Shown one piece after another: positions 42,592 through 54,336 of a stretch of DNA of 64,000 nt. Each line of letters begins with the position of its first letter. Positions within the stretch are counted from its first letter, which is position 1. Location of the stretch: positions 186,001 through 250,000 of the forward strand of contig JAFEMH010000341.1 of the NCBI GenBank assembly GCA_022495995.1. The letters are read 5' to 3'. Position numbers and translations under genes: made by a program. Below the pieces are notes generated by a model. It did not search any database and had not been told where the DNA came from. It saw nothing but the letters and a program-made list of their open reading frames with translations. This stretch comes from Adenophora triphylla var. japonica. Taxonomy: Eukaryota; Streptophyta; Magnoliopsida; Asterales; Campanulaceae.

Positions 42592-43515
42592 ATGGAAGGA
42601 AGAAAGGGAAAAGGAAAAGCCACTGATAGGGTTTCAAAAAGATCCCGAAAGGAACTAGACCTAACCCCTAATCTGAACCCAACACTCAATAACTTGGCTA
42701 TTGAGTTTAGAGAGGCTTCCGAAGTGGCTAGATTTACAGCCCTTCGTTCTAAGAGGATGAGGCCTACCCAATTTCCGGACATCCCTGCCCTCCAAACCTT
42801 AGATATTTATTCTAACGTGAGCAAGTTTCATCATGGATTTGGTTGTGCCGGTTTTCTCGAGTTGCATGAGAAAACCTACGAAAGGATTACTTTGGAGTTT
42901 CTTTGTACTATGAAGAAAGAGTTTTCAACGAAGATTTGTGGACAAACCGGGGAACCTTATCAATTGATCCACCTTCATTTTTGTCTTTGTGGTGAGGAGT
43001 GTCATCTCACTTCTTTTGATATCAACAAAATTTTGGGGTGGCCAGCCTATACAAACTATGAAATCGACCCTCCCATTGAGTTTAGGGAGAATGTCTTTTG
43101 GGAGCAAATCACAGGGATCCCATCCTTCAAATCAAGAACCGCCAAAGCCTCATCCATCATCCATCCAGTTCTTTGGCTTATGCATATGATTTATGCATGT
43201 ACCATCTTTGCAAGGGAGGAAAAGGGAACGGTGAATAAGAAGGAACTATTTTTGTTGTTGTCATTGGTAAGGGCTCATAGGAAGGTGAATTTGAGCCATT
43301 TATTGATTGATTTATTTAGTGATATTGTCTCCCTAACTTTCAATGGAGAGATTCGTATTGGTGGTATGGTGACTTTGTTTGCCAAGCATTTTGGGCTTGT
43401 GGTTCCCAATGATTGGGTTGTAGTTCCGGGGTCAACGAAGTTGGATATTCCAACCCTGCGAACTATGCAGATGATCTTTGATAGAGGGCGTGGAGAGGGG
43501 AGTATAATTGGTTAG
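42592..43515 (+). CDS. ATHILA ORF-1 / env-like protein of element E
   Basis: An ATG at 42592 gives a basic start (MEGRKGKGKATDRVSKRSRK) and an open frame of 307 codons. Landmarks are FHHGFGCAGFLELHEKTYER, ITLEFLCTM, FDINKILGWPA, and HPVLWLMHMIYACTIFAREE. This resembles the ATHILA ORF-1 family that takes the env position downstream of pol. I see no clear signal peptide, and no membrane span beyond a mildly hydrophobic HPVLWLMHMIYACTIF. The stop falls 9 nt before the LTR of D, so the protein is probably shorter than the usual family length. Function is unknown. Confidence 0.65.
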   Translation: MEGRKGKGKATDRVSKRSRKELDLTPNLNPTLNNLAIEFREASEVARFTALRSKRMRPTQFPDIPALQTLDIYSNVSKFHHGFGCAGFLELHEKTYERITLEFLCTMKKEFSTKICGQTGEPYQLIHLHFCLCGEECHLTSFDINKILGWPAYTNYEIDPPIEFRENVFWEQITGIPSFKSRTAKASSIIHPVLWLMHMIYACTIFAREEKGTVNKKELFLLLSLVRAHRKVNLSHLLIDLFSDIVSLTFNGEIRIGGMVTLFAKHFGLVVPNDWVVVPGSTKLDIPTLRTMQMIFDRGRGEGSIIG

Positions 43516-43524
43516 TAGGGCCCA

Positions 43525-45287
43525 TGTGAATTACCCCCCCCACTTTTTCTTTAACGAAAAGGGTAGAGTTCACCTCGTTGGAAGAAACCAAATTTTTGAA
43601 AAACGGAGTCGCCACGCCATTTTGATAACTTTGAAAAAAAGGAAAAAGGGTTCGGAGGTTAAGTTACTCCTTGAGAAGAACGTTTGGCGTTCACCCAAGG
43701 AGCCTTGCAAAAGCAAGTCTTCCAAGGTCCAAAATTTGTGCTTGTTTGTGTGCGTGTGTGATTTAAGAAAAGAGAAAGAATGTGCCATGTTTTTATCCGA
43801 ACGTAAGAACCATTTTAAGAAGGTTTTAGTTCGAGATACCTTGGACTTTGGTATTTTTGGGATTTTGGTCCCATACTCACTTTGAACTTATGATCATCAT
43901 TATGGAACCTTTCGACCCTCCCATTAGATTAATCAACCAATCTAGGCGTAGGAGCCTTGGTATGTCTTAATCTAACTTTCCTTGTGGATTTTAGTCAAAT
44001 TTGATCAAAGAAATCATTTTTAAGTCCAAGAATGAGACATTTAGAAAAAGAATGAATCTTTGTCCATCAATCCTACATCTTGAGACAATGGTGATTCATA
44101 GGGACATTTTAATGTGTCTCATGTGATCGTGGGAGATTTTGGGACTAATAATCATTAATTTCTAAAAGGAGCAAAGATTATGACATTTTGTAATGGGATT
44201 GATGTAAAGATGGAGTCTTTACATCAATCCTCACTATGGAATGCTCAAGAACCATGGGACTAGGGAAATAAGATGTAAATATTGGATCGTTATGTTCATC
44301 CTATGTCTTTGATGCCTTAGTAGGCTTTTAGACAATCCTTGGAGAAAGATTCCAACTTTAGGGACATGGGGAGAAATAATATTAATATAAAGATTTGATT
44401 TTTCATGTGAAAGCACAAGGAGTACCATTAATCTAAGAACATAATGTAAAAGGATGGATCTTTATGGCTTTTCCTATGTCCTTAATACCTCATTAGGTGG
44501 ATAATCATAGGAAAAACTAGATCAAGGGAAGGGGAGAACATATAGTAAATAAAGATTGCATTTTTAGACATAAATGTAAAGGGGAATCACATCCTTATTT
44601 GGTAGATCATCCCTAGAACAAGCCACTTGTGGAATATTGTTCATCATAGGGAGAGGATCTCAATTGAGTCACTTGTGTAGGGGAGTGGGAAATCTAGATC
44701 TACATTGCTAAATATTGAAACTTTATGATATAAATAAAGGTAAGCAACAAGTAACGAAGGAATGAGAGTATATAGGAGTGTATTAGAGGTGATGGAAGGA
44801 GAGATTACCAATATTGGTGTTTCTCTATCTTCTAAGGGAGGTTTTCTTAGGCAATATCTATTAGGAATAGATTAGGATAGGATTAGTGTATGAGAGAGGG
44901 ATTTAGTGTGTTTTGGAGACTGTAATTCGAGTCTAGATTTCTGCAGAGTAACTTTGCTGTGGAAATTGTCTATCAAAATAGGTAGAGGTGGCCTCTATTT
45001 ATAGGCTTCTGGTGTGCTTCTAATGAAGCCGCACGGCACGAACCCACGGCAAAAGAAGCCGCCGGGTCAAGTCTTCTGTCGCGTCAGCTTGTTTCTAGAA
45101 ACATGCAAGGTGGCAAACTGGAAGGTTCTTTCCAGCGAGGTCCTGTCCAGAATTCTTTTTCCTGATAGGTCCTTCCTTGCTCAGAAAGTAGAGAAAAGTT
45201 ATTGAATTGCCTCTAATCTTCATGAAAGTTTGGGAAATTGCTAGGAAACTTAGATTGGAAGGCATGAGCCAGATTTGAGTACTTACA
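43525..45287 (-). repeat. 3' LTR of element D
   Basis: It is 1763 bp and most similar to the LTR of A. The TATA box is at 44996-45003 (minus strand), with GC motifs at 45025-45065 just upstream (AAGCCGCACGGC, AAGCCGCCGGG). Confidence 0.85.
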
Positions 45288-45774
45288 GAAGCCCCTCGAC
45301 AATGGTACTTGCAAAGCAAGTGGGGTTGTCAATAAAAGTGAGAATCCAATCTGGTGAACTGTCGAGATGGATTGGGATTGGGTGACCAAAGAGGTCGAAT
45401 GGCTGAACCTTTGGAAGGCTACCTACGTATCCCGAAGAGGAAACAAACCAAATTGTAGTTCTGGATCCGCTGGGGAAATGATGAAGAGAAACAGGTCCCT
45501 TGCTTTAAAAAGAAGAGAGAAGGTGACCTAAGAGGTCAAATGGCTTGACATTTTAATAGGCTGGGGATATGGCAAAGGAAGGGGGTGACTAATGTGGTCG
45601 GATGGCTGAACCTTTTGAAAGGCTACCTACGTATCCTCGGGGGAATCAAGTCGGATCGTAATTCAGGATCACCGCTAGACAGTTAAGAAACAGGTCTAGG
45701 ATCCTCCCAGTTTTGACGGTTAATGGAGGAGTCACCTAATTGATTTGAACATTTGGAGGGATCACCTAAGAATC

Positions 45775-46766
45775 TAAAGCTTATGGCGCTATCTCTTCCG
45801 AAGGAGATAGAGGGAGTTAAAGCTGGATACTAAAGCATATGGCGCTATCTCCTTCTATGGAGATAGAGGGAGCTAAAGGTGGAAAATAAAGCTTACGGCC
45901 CTATCTTCTTCTAAGGAGATAGAGGGAGCTAAAGTTGGATACTAAAGCTTACGGCCCTATCTCCTTCTAAGGAGATAGAGGGAGCTAAAGCTGGAAACTA
46001 AAGCTTACAACGCTATCTCATTCTAAGGAGCTAAAGCTGGATACTAAAGCTTACGGCGCTATATCTTTCTAAGGAGATAGAGAGAGCTAAAGCTGGATAC
46101 TAAAGCTTACGGTGCTATCTCCTTCTAGGGAGATAGAGGGAGCTAAAGCTGGATACTAAATCTTACAGCGCTATCTCTTTCTAAGGAGATAGAGGGAGCT
46201 AAAGCTGGAAACTAAAGCTTACAGCACTATCTCCTTCTAAGGAGATAGAGGGAGCTAAAGCTGGATACTAAAGCTTACGGCGCTATCTCTTTCGAAGGAG
46301 ATAGAGGGAGCTAAAGCTGGAAACTAAAGCTTATGGCGCTATCTCTTTTGAAGGAGATAGAGGGAGCTAAAGCTGGAAACTAAAGCTTACGGCGCTATCT
46401 CTTTCGAAGGAGATAGAGGGAGCTAAAGCTGGAAACTAAAGCTTAGGGCGCTATCTCTTTCGAAGGAGATAGAGGGAGCTAAAGCTGGATATTAAAGCTT
46501 ACGTCGCTATCTCCTTCTAAGGAGATAGAGGGAGTTAAAGCTGGATACTAAAGCTTATGGAGCTATCTCCTTCTAAGGGGATAGAGGGAGCTAAAGCTGG
46601 ATACTAAAGCTTACGGTGCTATATCCTTCTAAGGAGATAGAGAGAGCTAAAGCTGGATACTAAAGCTTACGGCGCTCTCTCCTTCTAAGGAGATAGAGGG
46701 AGCTAAAGCTGGAAACTAAAGCTTACGACGCTATCTCCTTCTAAGGAGATAGAGGGAGCTAAAGCT
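45775..46766. repeat. 56-bp hairpin minisatellite in D, about 17-18 units
   Basis: Units follow ACTAAAGCTTACGGCG, CTATCTCC-TTCTAA-GGAGATAG, AGGGAGCTAAAGCTGGAT. Each has a perfect 8-bp stem with 6-nt loop, plus AGCTTTAG/CTAAAGCT arms around it. Substitutions are few and one unit lost part of its hairpin (about 46020-46035). It sits immediately inside the 3' LTR, a region of Tat/Ogre elements known to spawn satellite repeats. Confidence 0.93.
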
Positions 46767-48109
46767 ATGGGTAATCATGTATGTGCAATTTGCTTGAAAG
46801 AATATGAGTATGACTCATTTTTTTGAAAATAAAGTAGGTAAAATAATGCCAAAAGTGGAACAGAGTTCTTGCATGTGCTAAAACTCAATTGATTTCTGAT
46901 TATGGATGCGAGAATTATACTTTGGACGATGAAAATGATTCATGCATGTTTGCTTGAAAGATTAAATTTGTATGAAAAGATTTTGTGAAAAAAACTGAGA
47001 TGTTATGTGCTTGTTCTTGCTTTGGGATAGCATGTGCTCGGTGATATGTTCCATATGAAAACATGTGTTCTATGCAAATGATGCTAGAAAAATCTTTGTG
47101 ACTGATTTACTGTGCAATTTGTGCAATATCTTACATATTTCTGAGAGGTGGTGAAGGACTAACGTACCTTTGCTGTGCTTACCTTTGGGAGTTGAAGGCC
47201 AAGTGTCGTGGGTTGGCATAACTTGTAAAATTATAGGAATTGCTTCGAGCCGTAGGGAATGTGTGGAAGTTGATAGTGTTGAGAGCTTGATGCGTCTGAC
47301 CGAGATGTTGAAATATTTGGGGGTGTGAGGTGCCTCTGACTGAGTTGCATTTGAGAACTTGGTATCTCTGACCAATTTGCATTTGAGAACTTTAGTGTCT
47401 CTGACCGATTTACTAGAAATTTTGAGGGCGTGAGGTGACTATGACCGAGTTACTGGAACATTTGAGGTCTGTTCATTTGTTGAGGATAAATGAGAACTTG
47501 GTGTCTCTTACCATTTAAGAACTTGGCGTCTCTGACCGAATTGTAGACACTGGAGGCTGTCTTCACATGTTTTGCCCGGAATCATCTCTCGCCGAAGGGG
47601 GGTTTGATTTCTTTGAATTTGATTTATCGACGGATTGTTGTAGGCCAAGATGATAAAGGCTTGAGCCATCTTAAGTTGAGACGATATGGACTTGAGGCAC
47701 CGAAAAATGGAGGTCTTGCGAGTTGTCTATGCAATTTTGTTGAAACCACTGATTTTGGGCTTTGGTGAGTATCTTCCTTGTTGAGGATAGGTCTCAATAG
47801 CGATGTAAAATGGTCTTTCGCATTTGAATTCATGCATTCGTTAGTGAAGAGACAAACAGAGATATGCATGACATTTATGACGATGCATGGAGGCATGAGA
47901 TGGTATGACCATGCATATGTTAGCAAGGCTAAGGGGTGACAAACAATTCATGAAATCACTTAGAATGATGATTTTTTTTTTTGTTTTCTTTTGTTTTTCT
48001 TTTATCTATTTTTTATTTTGCTTTTGGGCATGCACGAGCCAAATTTTGGGCAAAAAGTATTTCCTATTTTGATTTGTAATCAATTAAGGTTATTTCTCTT
48101 TGTGCATGT
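46767..48109. repeat. Non-coding internal part of D
   Basis: 46770-47140 matches intron 1 of the PMD gene in B and C (for example ATGTGCAATTTGCTTGAAA, TGCAAATGATGCTAGAAAA), but exon 1 and the sequence before it are gone. From 47270 to 47560 a degenerate ~35-60 bp repeat with GAGAACTTGGTGTCTCTGACCGA occurs 5-6 times. I see no ORF worth calling up to the insertion point of C. Confidence 0.6.
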
Positions 48110-49863
48110 TGTGAATGTGTGCCCAAATTGTAGAATTCACGCGAGTTTGAAGACATCCGGTTTAATTTGAAAAACGGAGTCGCCACGCCATTTTGATTTC
48201 CTCAAAACTTTGAAAAAAAGGATTTTAGGGTTCGGAGGTTAAGTTACCCCTTGGGAAGAACGGATCGTCGTTCACCCAAGGTGCCTTGCCGTAGCAAGTC
48301 TCCCTAGATTCCGTTTATTTTGCTTGCTTGCGTGCTTTGTTGTGTGCATGTGTTTGAATGAAAGGGGAGGGAATGTCCCAAGTTGTCTTCCGGACGTACA
48401 AACCATTTATTGGTTGTCGCTCGAGATTTCTTGGATTTTATGTATTCGGGATTTTGATCCCGTCCTCATATTGGACTTGTGATCATCGCATTTTTACCTC
48501 GGGACTTGCGTGATCGAGAGAAGGACTCTCTTTTATAGTCCAAAAATGAGGTTCTTTAGGAAGGAATGTTCTTAGCCCATCAATCCTACACTTTAAGACG
48601 ATCGAGCTTATATGAATGCTTCATGCTCGTCTTAAGTGATAATCGGAGATATAGGGTTCAAAGTTGTCCCTTTCTAAAGAGATCATGGAACCTTTAATGG
48701 AAGAAACGATATAAAGATATGATCTTTACACCGGTCCGTTCCAAGGTTGCTAATGGGGACATGGGGGAATGCATGTAAAAATGACATTTTTAGTGAAAAG
48801 ATGACATTTTGGGATTGCAAAGGATGCTTTTTGGTTTGCAAAGGATGCATTTCGATGTAAAGACATGATTTTTATGCAAATGATGCATTTTGATGTAAAG
48901 AAGTGATCTTTATGCAAAGGATGCATTTTTATGAGGAAATTGGCATTTAATATGCAAAGGATGCATAAAGATTGCATTTTGAAAAGCAAAGGATGCATTT
49001 TTATGATGAAGGAATGACCTTTAATGCAAAGGATGCATGAAAATGGATTTTATGTGCAAAGGATGCATTTTTAATATAAAGATTGCATTTTTATGAGCAA
49101 ATGATGCATAAAGATGACATTTTTATGTAAAAAGGGGATTTTTAGGTGCAAAGGATGCACCTTTGATTATAAAGATTACATTTTTAATGACAAATGATGC
49201 CTAATTTATGCAAAGGGGAAAAGGGGTATAATAAAGATATGATCTTTAATGAAAACTACCAAGTCCCAAGCAAAGATAATAACAATATATGAATGCAATG
49301 AGCAATCTAATTCACATAGAGCAATTAAAATGCAAGGCAAGGGAGTGAGAGGTTACCAATGGTGGCCTCTTCTTCTTTGGGTTGAGCTAGGTGGAAGGAC
49401 CAACTTTGGGATCTTCAAGGAGGAAGGAGGTGGCTTCTTGGCTTGCTTCTTCAACCTTCTTGGATTTCCAGCAGTATTTGAGTGTATTGGGACTGAATAT
49501 AGAGTGTATTGTGTGTGTTTTTTGTCTTGCTAAAATGGGAAGAGGAGGGCTCTATTTATAGGCAGTCTGGATAAGACCAATGAAGCCGTGCGGCCAGAGA
49601 TCCTTGGCTAATGCAGCCGTGCGGCATTATCCCTTGTGACTCAGCATGTTTCTAGAATCATGCAAGGTGGCAATTCTAGAACCTTTTCCAAATTAAGAAA
49701 AACGTGTTTCTTAATTGGTAAGCATTCCCTTCAGCCCTTAGATGATTTGGAACTCTTCCGGAATTGTTCCGGAACTCCAGGAAAGTCTGGGGAATTACCG
49801 GGAAAATTACCGGAATTGCCAGGAAATTAACCGAAAGGCATGAGCCAGATTTGGGTACTTACA
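48110..49863 (-). repeat. 3' LTR of element C
   Basis: It is 1754 bp, starts TGTGAATGTGTGCCC and ends TTTGGGTACTTACA. The short-repeat block is at 48780-49220. The TATA box is at 49553-49560 (minus strand). GC motifs GCCGTGCGGC are at 49585-49594 and 49616-49625. Confidence 0.92.
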
Positions 49864-50408
49864 GAAGCCCCTCGGCAACGTCACTTGCAGGGCGAGTGGG
49901 GTTGTCGATAGAAAAGGATCCAATCTGGCGAATGCCGAGACGGATTGGGTGACCAAGGTGGTCGAGTGGCTGAACCTCTGGAAGGCTACCTACGTATCCC
50001 GAGTGGGAATCAAGCCAGGTTGTAGTTGTGAAAAGATCCACTGGGGAATAGAGAAGAGATAACTGGTCTCTTGATGGGGAAATAGCAGAGAAAATGACCT
50101 AAGAGGTCAAGCAATTGATCCTACTGGGGATATGCTAGAAGTGACCAATGTGGTCGGATGTCAAGACCTTTATGAGGGGCTATTTCATCACTGAGGAGTG
50201 ACGAAGGGATAGGGTGACCAAAGTGGTCAAATGGCTGGACCTTTTATAAAAGGCTACCTACGTATCCCGGAGGAATCAAGCCTTGATCGTAGTTCAAGCA
50301 TCACTAGATAGTTAGGAACGATGTCTAGGATCCTTGAGGTTTTTGACAATTAATGGAGGTTGTCACCTGATTGACAATTAATGGAGGTTGTCACCTGAGG
50401 AAACTAGA

Positions 50409-50797
50409 GCTTACGTCACTATCGAGGAGATAGAGGTAGCTAAAGTTTGGAGCACTTGAGCATACTTCACTATCGAGGAGATAGAGGTAGCTAAAGTTTG
50501 GAGAACTTGAGCATACTTCACTATCTGTGATAGAGGTAGCTTAAGTTTGAAGAACTTGAGCATACTTCACTATTCGTGATAGAGGTAGCTTAAGTTTGGA
50601 GAACTTGAGCATACTTCACTATCGGTGATAGAGGTAGCTAAAGTTTGGAGAACTTGAGCATACTTCACTATCGAGGAGATAGAGGTAGCTAAAGTTTGGA
50701 GAACTTGAGCATACTTCACTATCTGTGATAGAGGTAGCTTAAGTTTGAAGAACTTGAGCATACTTCACTATTCGTGATAGAGGTAGCTTAAGTTTAG
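50409..50797. repeat. Hairpin minisatellite in C, about 7 units
   Basis: Same unit type as B (~57-60 bp, GAGCATACTTCACTATC-loop-GATAGAGGTAGC), with more copies. The loops alternate between TGT, TCGT and GAGGA variants, suggesting higher-order duplication. Confidence 0.9.
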
Positions 50798-51186
50798 AGT
50801 TCTGACAATTCGGAGGTTGTCACCTAGCGTTATCCCGTTATAACGGAAGTAACGGAGGCGACTGGGAAGAAAGCTTATTTGCTTAAGAGATAAGGGATAT
50901 CTTTTGAAAACGACGTTATCTTGGTTAAAAGATAACGGGAATTACATGCCCAAGTGGAAAGTCCAGGGGCAAAAGGGTAATTTCTGCTCAGAGCGAAAGA
51001 GGCCACCCGGCATGAGATGGGGGCAAAAGAAGCCGTACGGCTAGAAGTCTGATTTTTCCAGATTATTTAAAATAGATTTGAACGGGCATTGGGCATTATT
51101 GCCGCCCTTAAACTGCCGAGAAAGAGAGAGAGAAGAGAGGAAGAATTTTCAAAATCCTTCAATCCTTTTGCCTTCATTGATTTGGA

Positions 51187-53827
51187 ATGGATCCGGAGGG
51201 GAACCCAATGCCGAGGCAAGCTAGAAGGAACATCTCCGCAGCCGCGAGAAGGAGGAGGAAGGAGCTTGTTCGGACGGAGAGGAAGTATGACTTCCTTACG
51301 CCTCCATCGGAGCTCTATCCGGGGAGAAGGGAGCATAAATCAACAAACCCTCGATCGGTTGGGGTAAGCATTTTTAGTTTGCTCAATTCCGTCGATTTTG
51401 CTCGAGATTTGATTGATTTAGGGCTTGACCCGAGCTTTAGGAAGTTTTCGAATTTTCCTAGGATTTTTGGATGATTTTGAAATCTTGATGATTAACCTAT
51501 GAGGCTAAAAAGATGAACAAACATGCATGTGCAATTTATTTGAAAAATAATGAGAATGACCCATCTTTTTTTTTTTCGAAAATAAAGTAAGAGAAATAAT
51601 TGTCTAAAATGTGACGAAGTCCTCGCATATGCTAAAACTAGGTCAATTTTTGATTATGGATGAGAAAACGGGATTTTGGATGATGAAAAGGATTCATGCA
51701 CGCCGTTTTTTGAGAAAAAAAATTTAATGCTTATGTGCAAATAATTTTGAAAATTGTGATTTTGTGCTTAGGAAAGCAATGTGCTTGACATGATGTGTTT
51801 CAAATGATGAAAGACACGTTTTCGATGCAAAGGATGCTAGAAAAATTTTTATGAATGCTTTTCTTTTGAAAATATGTGCACTTTTGAATATATGCATGCT
51901 TTTGAAATAAGATGAAGGACTGACACATTTCTTTTGTTGTGCTTGTCTACAGGAGAACAAGTCTAGAGGGCCTTCTGAGATTGCAGTCAGGCTATGGGAG
52001 AGGATGCCTGATTTTGAGAAGAATGGGGCGAACCCTAAGCAGCTGGTGAGGGCTACCGGCTTGGATTTGTTCATTGAGGCCATCGGCAGAGGTATTCACA
52101 TTACCTCGAAGAGCAAGGGCTTGGTCCAGGCCCTATCTGAGTTCTGGTGGGACACCACCCACAGCTTTCATCTTAGCTGGGGGAGCTGACGGTGACTCCG
52201 GCCAATTTCACTGCTATCACGGGCTTACAGTTCACCGGGAGGCCTGTGACTTGGAGGGACCATATCACTGCCGAGGAGTTCAGGGCTTTGGTTGGGTTTG
52301 AGCTGATTCCCAAGGGGCTTGGAATGGAGACGAGGAACGTCGAGGTGGCAGTCCAGAACTGCATACGGGACTTTGCCGCTAGTGAGGTGACTGCCCACCA
52401 GCTTGCTAGAGCTTTTGTGTGGTTGATGCTGTCAGTCACCATCTTTGCCAATTCTGGGACTCTGGCTATGACTTGCCTCCTCGACTCTCTGGAGGATGTT
52501 GATGGGATTGGGACGGTCTCGTGGGGCGAGGCCGGATTGGCGGAGCTATACTTCTCCCTGGATATGTACAGCCGTAACAAGGCTGCCTCCATGGATTGTT
52601 TCTCCTTTGCCCTTGAGGTAGTCTCTCTTTCCTTTCTCTTTTACTTTCTGTCTTTGAGACTTTTATGAGAGAAGAATGACCCTTTTGATGTTTTGAACAT
52701 GCAGGTCTGGTTTTGTGAGGTGATCAGGTTCTTTCCGTGGAACCAACAGAGCGATGTCACCATCTTTCCCGCTATGATCCGCTGGAGGGGAGATGCGAGA
52801 GATAAGTTCACCGGGAAGACCCGGATCACCTTTGATTACAAGATGGTGAGGCCAATTATCAATAAGGATGGGCACGATGGAGTGGACTTCTACCCGTGGG
52901 GCAGGTATCCAGAGATTCTGCTAGGAGAGGACGTGGAGGTGACGAGGCAGAGGAGGTGGTTGACAGGGCTGACATGTGATGTCATCTATCTGGGGGACCG
53001 ATTTTCTAGGCAGGATGGCCATATCCCTCCATTGGACGCCATTACTCCTCAGGATCCTCCAGCACGGATGCTGCAGCCCAGGGATTGGCCGGAGGACGAC
53101 ATTGCTAGATATCAGGCAGGCGTGGCCGCAGAGGAGTATTTCGACATGGATACCCCATATGCTGTGTTTGTGGAGCAGCGACTGAGGACGCCACAGAAGC
53201 TAGTGAAGCTGGCGGTCACTCAGGGATATGGGGAGGATGAGCCTTCTGATCCGCCGATCCCTCCTGCTCATCTTTCATATGTGGTCCACGGAGTACCGAG
53301 GAGGTTGAGGATACCTGTCCCCGACGCTAGGGAGCCCCAGTATACCTTGCCGCCGGACAGCACTGTAAGTACACTTTAGGGTCTTTTCCCTCTTTCAGAT
53401 TTCTTTGCTTTTTGCAATTCTGAGATTTTCTGAGATTTTCTTCTCTTTTTCTCAGGTTCCAGCTCGCACTTACGACAGGTTGGTCAGGCAGAATAGGGGC
53501 TGGAAAGACATGTGCCGGTCCCTTCTGAGGAAGTTGGCCTGCACTTCAAAGGCGGTAGCGGACGTGCAGGAGCCCGGGCGTAAGAGAAGGCATGTCAGGG
53601 GCACAGCATCTACCTCATCGGCTTCGGAGTACTCTTCCAGTGCCATGCCTCGGGGACGGGGACCCAATGCTGACATCTTGGAGCAGCTGGCTGAGTACGA
53701 GCATGACAATGTCCACCTTTCAGATGTGAGCAACGCGGAGGACTTGATGAGAGAGGCAACTGTTTATGAGCTGAACAGCAATGAAGAGGAGGATCGGAGG
53801 CCTAGGAGGTCTCTAGAATTGACTTAG
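51187..53827 (+). pseudogene. Antisense plant mobile domain (PMD) gene of element C
   Basis: The inferred exons are 51187-51363, 51953-52617, 52705-53364 and 53456-53827, with GT...AG introns at the same positions as in B. Exon 1 starts MDPEGNPMPRQARR. The PMD core in exon 2 includes FWWDTTHSFHLSW and FTAITGLQFTGRPVTW. Exon 3 has RWRGDARDKFTGKTRITF and EDDIARYQAGVAAEEYFD. Exon 4 has GRKRRHVRG and ends LELT. The only break I see is one missing G in a G-run at about 52181-52185 (B has six, C five). The other three exons are open. Estimated ~620 residues. This is the better-preserved copy. The basic N-terminus and KRRH cluster suggest nuclear targeting (inference). Confidence 0.78.
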
Positions 53828-54336
53828 GAAGAAAAACAAACAATGAACAAGTTTTATGCACATTTTGTTTATTTTTTGCTTTATTTGGGCGCCGATGGGG
53901 CAAAAACAATGTAATACTGTTATATTTGCTTTTTCTATTTATGCTTTATTAATTTGCATATTACTTGAGCCTTGGGGCGGTTTTTTGCTTGGAATTGGGG
54001 CTGAAACTGGGCCAAAATGATATATAATGATGTATAAATGCTTGGATGGTCTTTGAACATGTTTTTGTACAGGTTTTGGTTGAAAAAGAGGGGTGAAAAC
54101 TCCCTTTGGGCAGCAACTTGGTTGCTGCAGATTTGTCACTTACATCAGGTAAATGAGGCTGTGCGGTCTGGACCTGAGGGCAAATGAGGCCGTGCGGCTT
54201 ACAGTCTTGTCTGGACTGTTTATTTTCAGAATAAAACCAAGGCTTGGCCATTTCATTTCATTTTCAACTTAGACTTGTCCTAACTGTTCCCAGAGCACAT
54301 ATTGGACCTAAAGACACCACCTTTGATCATTTTGCG

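Larger units (their letters stand above)
37647..43524 (+). mobile_element. Athila-lineage element E, pol-less, with env-like ORF
   Basis: On the plus strand: LTR (37647-39215), PBS (39226-39243), gag, protease, a short non-coding block with microsatellite and GC-motif array, then an ATHILA ORF-1/env-like gene. RT, RNase H and integrase are absent between protease and the env-like ORF, so E is non-autonomous. Tat element D interrupts it at 43525. The rest of E, including its 3' LTR, lies outside the window. Confidence 0.82.
43525..48109 (-). mobile_element. Tat-lineage element D, 3' part, interrupted by C
   Basis: On the minus strand this is the 3' end: LTR (43525-45287), the conserved CGAGGGGCTTC edge, a large hairpin minisatellite, and a non-coding stretch. 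C inserted at 48110. The remainder of D should resume beyond C's 5' LTR outside the window. The candidate TSD GCCCA (43520-43524) cannot be verified here. Confidence 0.8.

Noticed and set aside
42156..42626. 156-codon ORF upstream of the env-like gene in E
   Set aside because: The sequence is CT/CCA-rich low complexity (Pro/Ser/His translation). It is more likely a leader than a protein, though an exon cannot be fully excluded.
45775..46766. Regular 56-bp repeats with hairpins, CRISPR-like at first sight
   Set aside because: The units are contiguous with no unique spacers, in plant retrotransposon context beside an LTR. It is a minisatellite.
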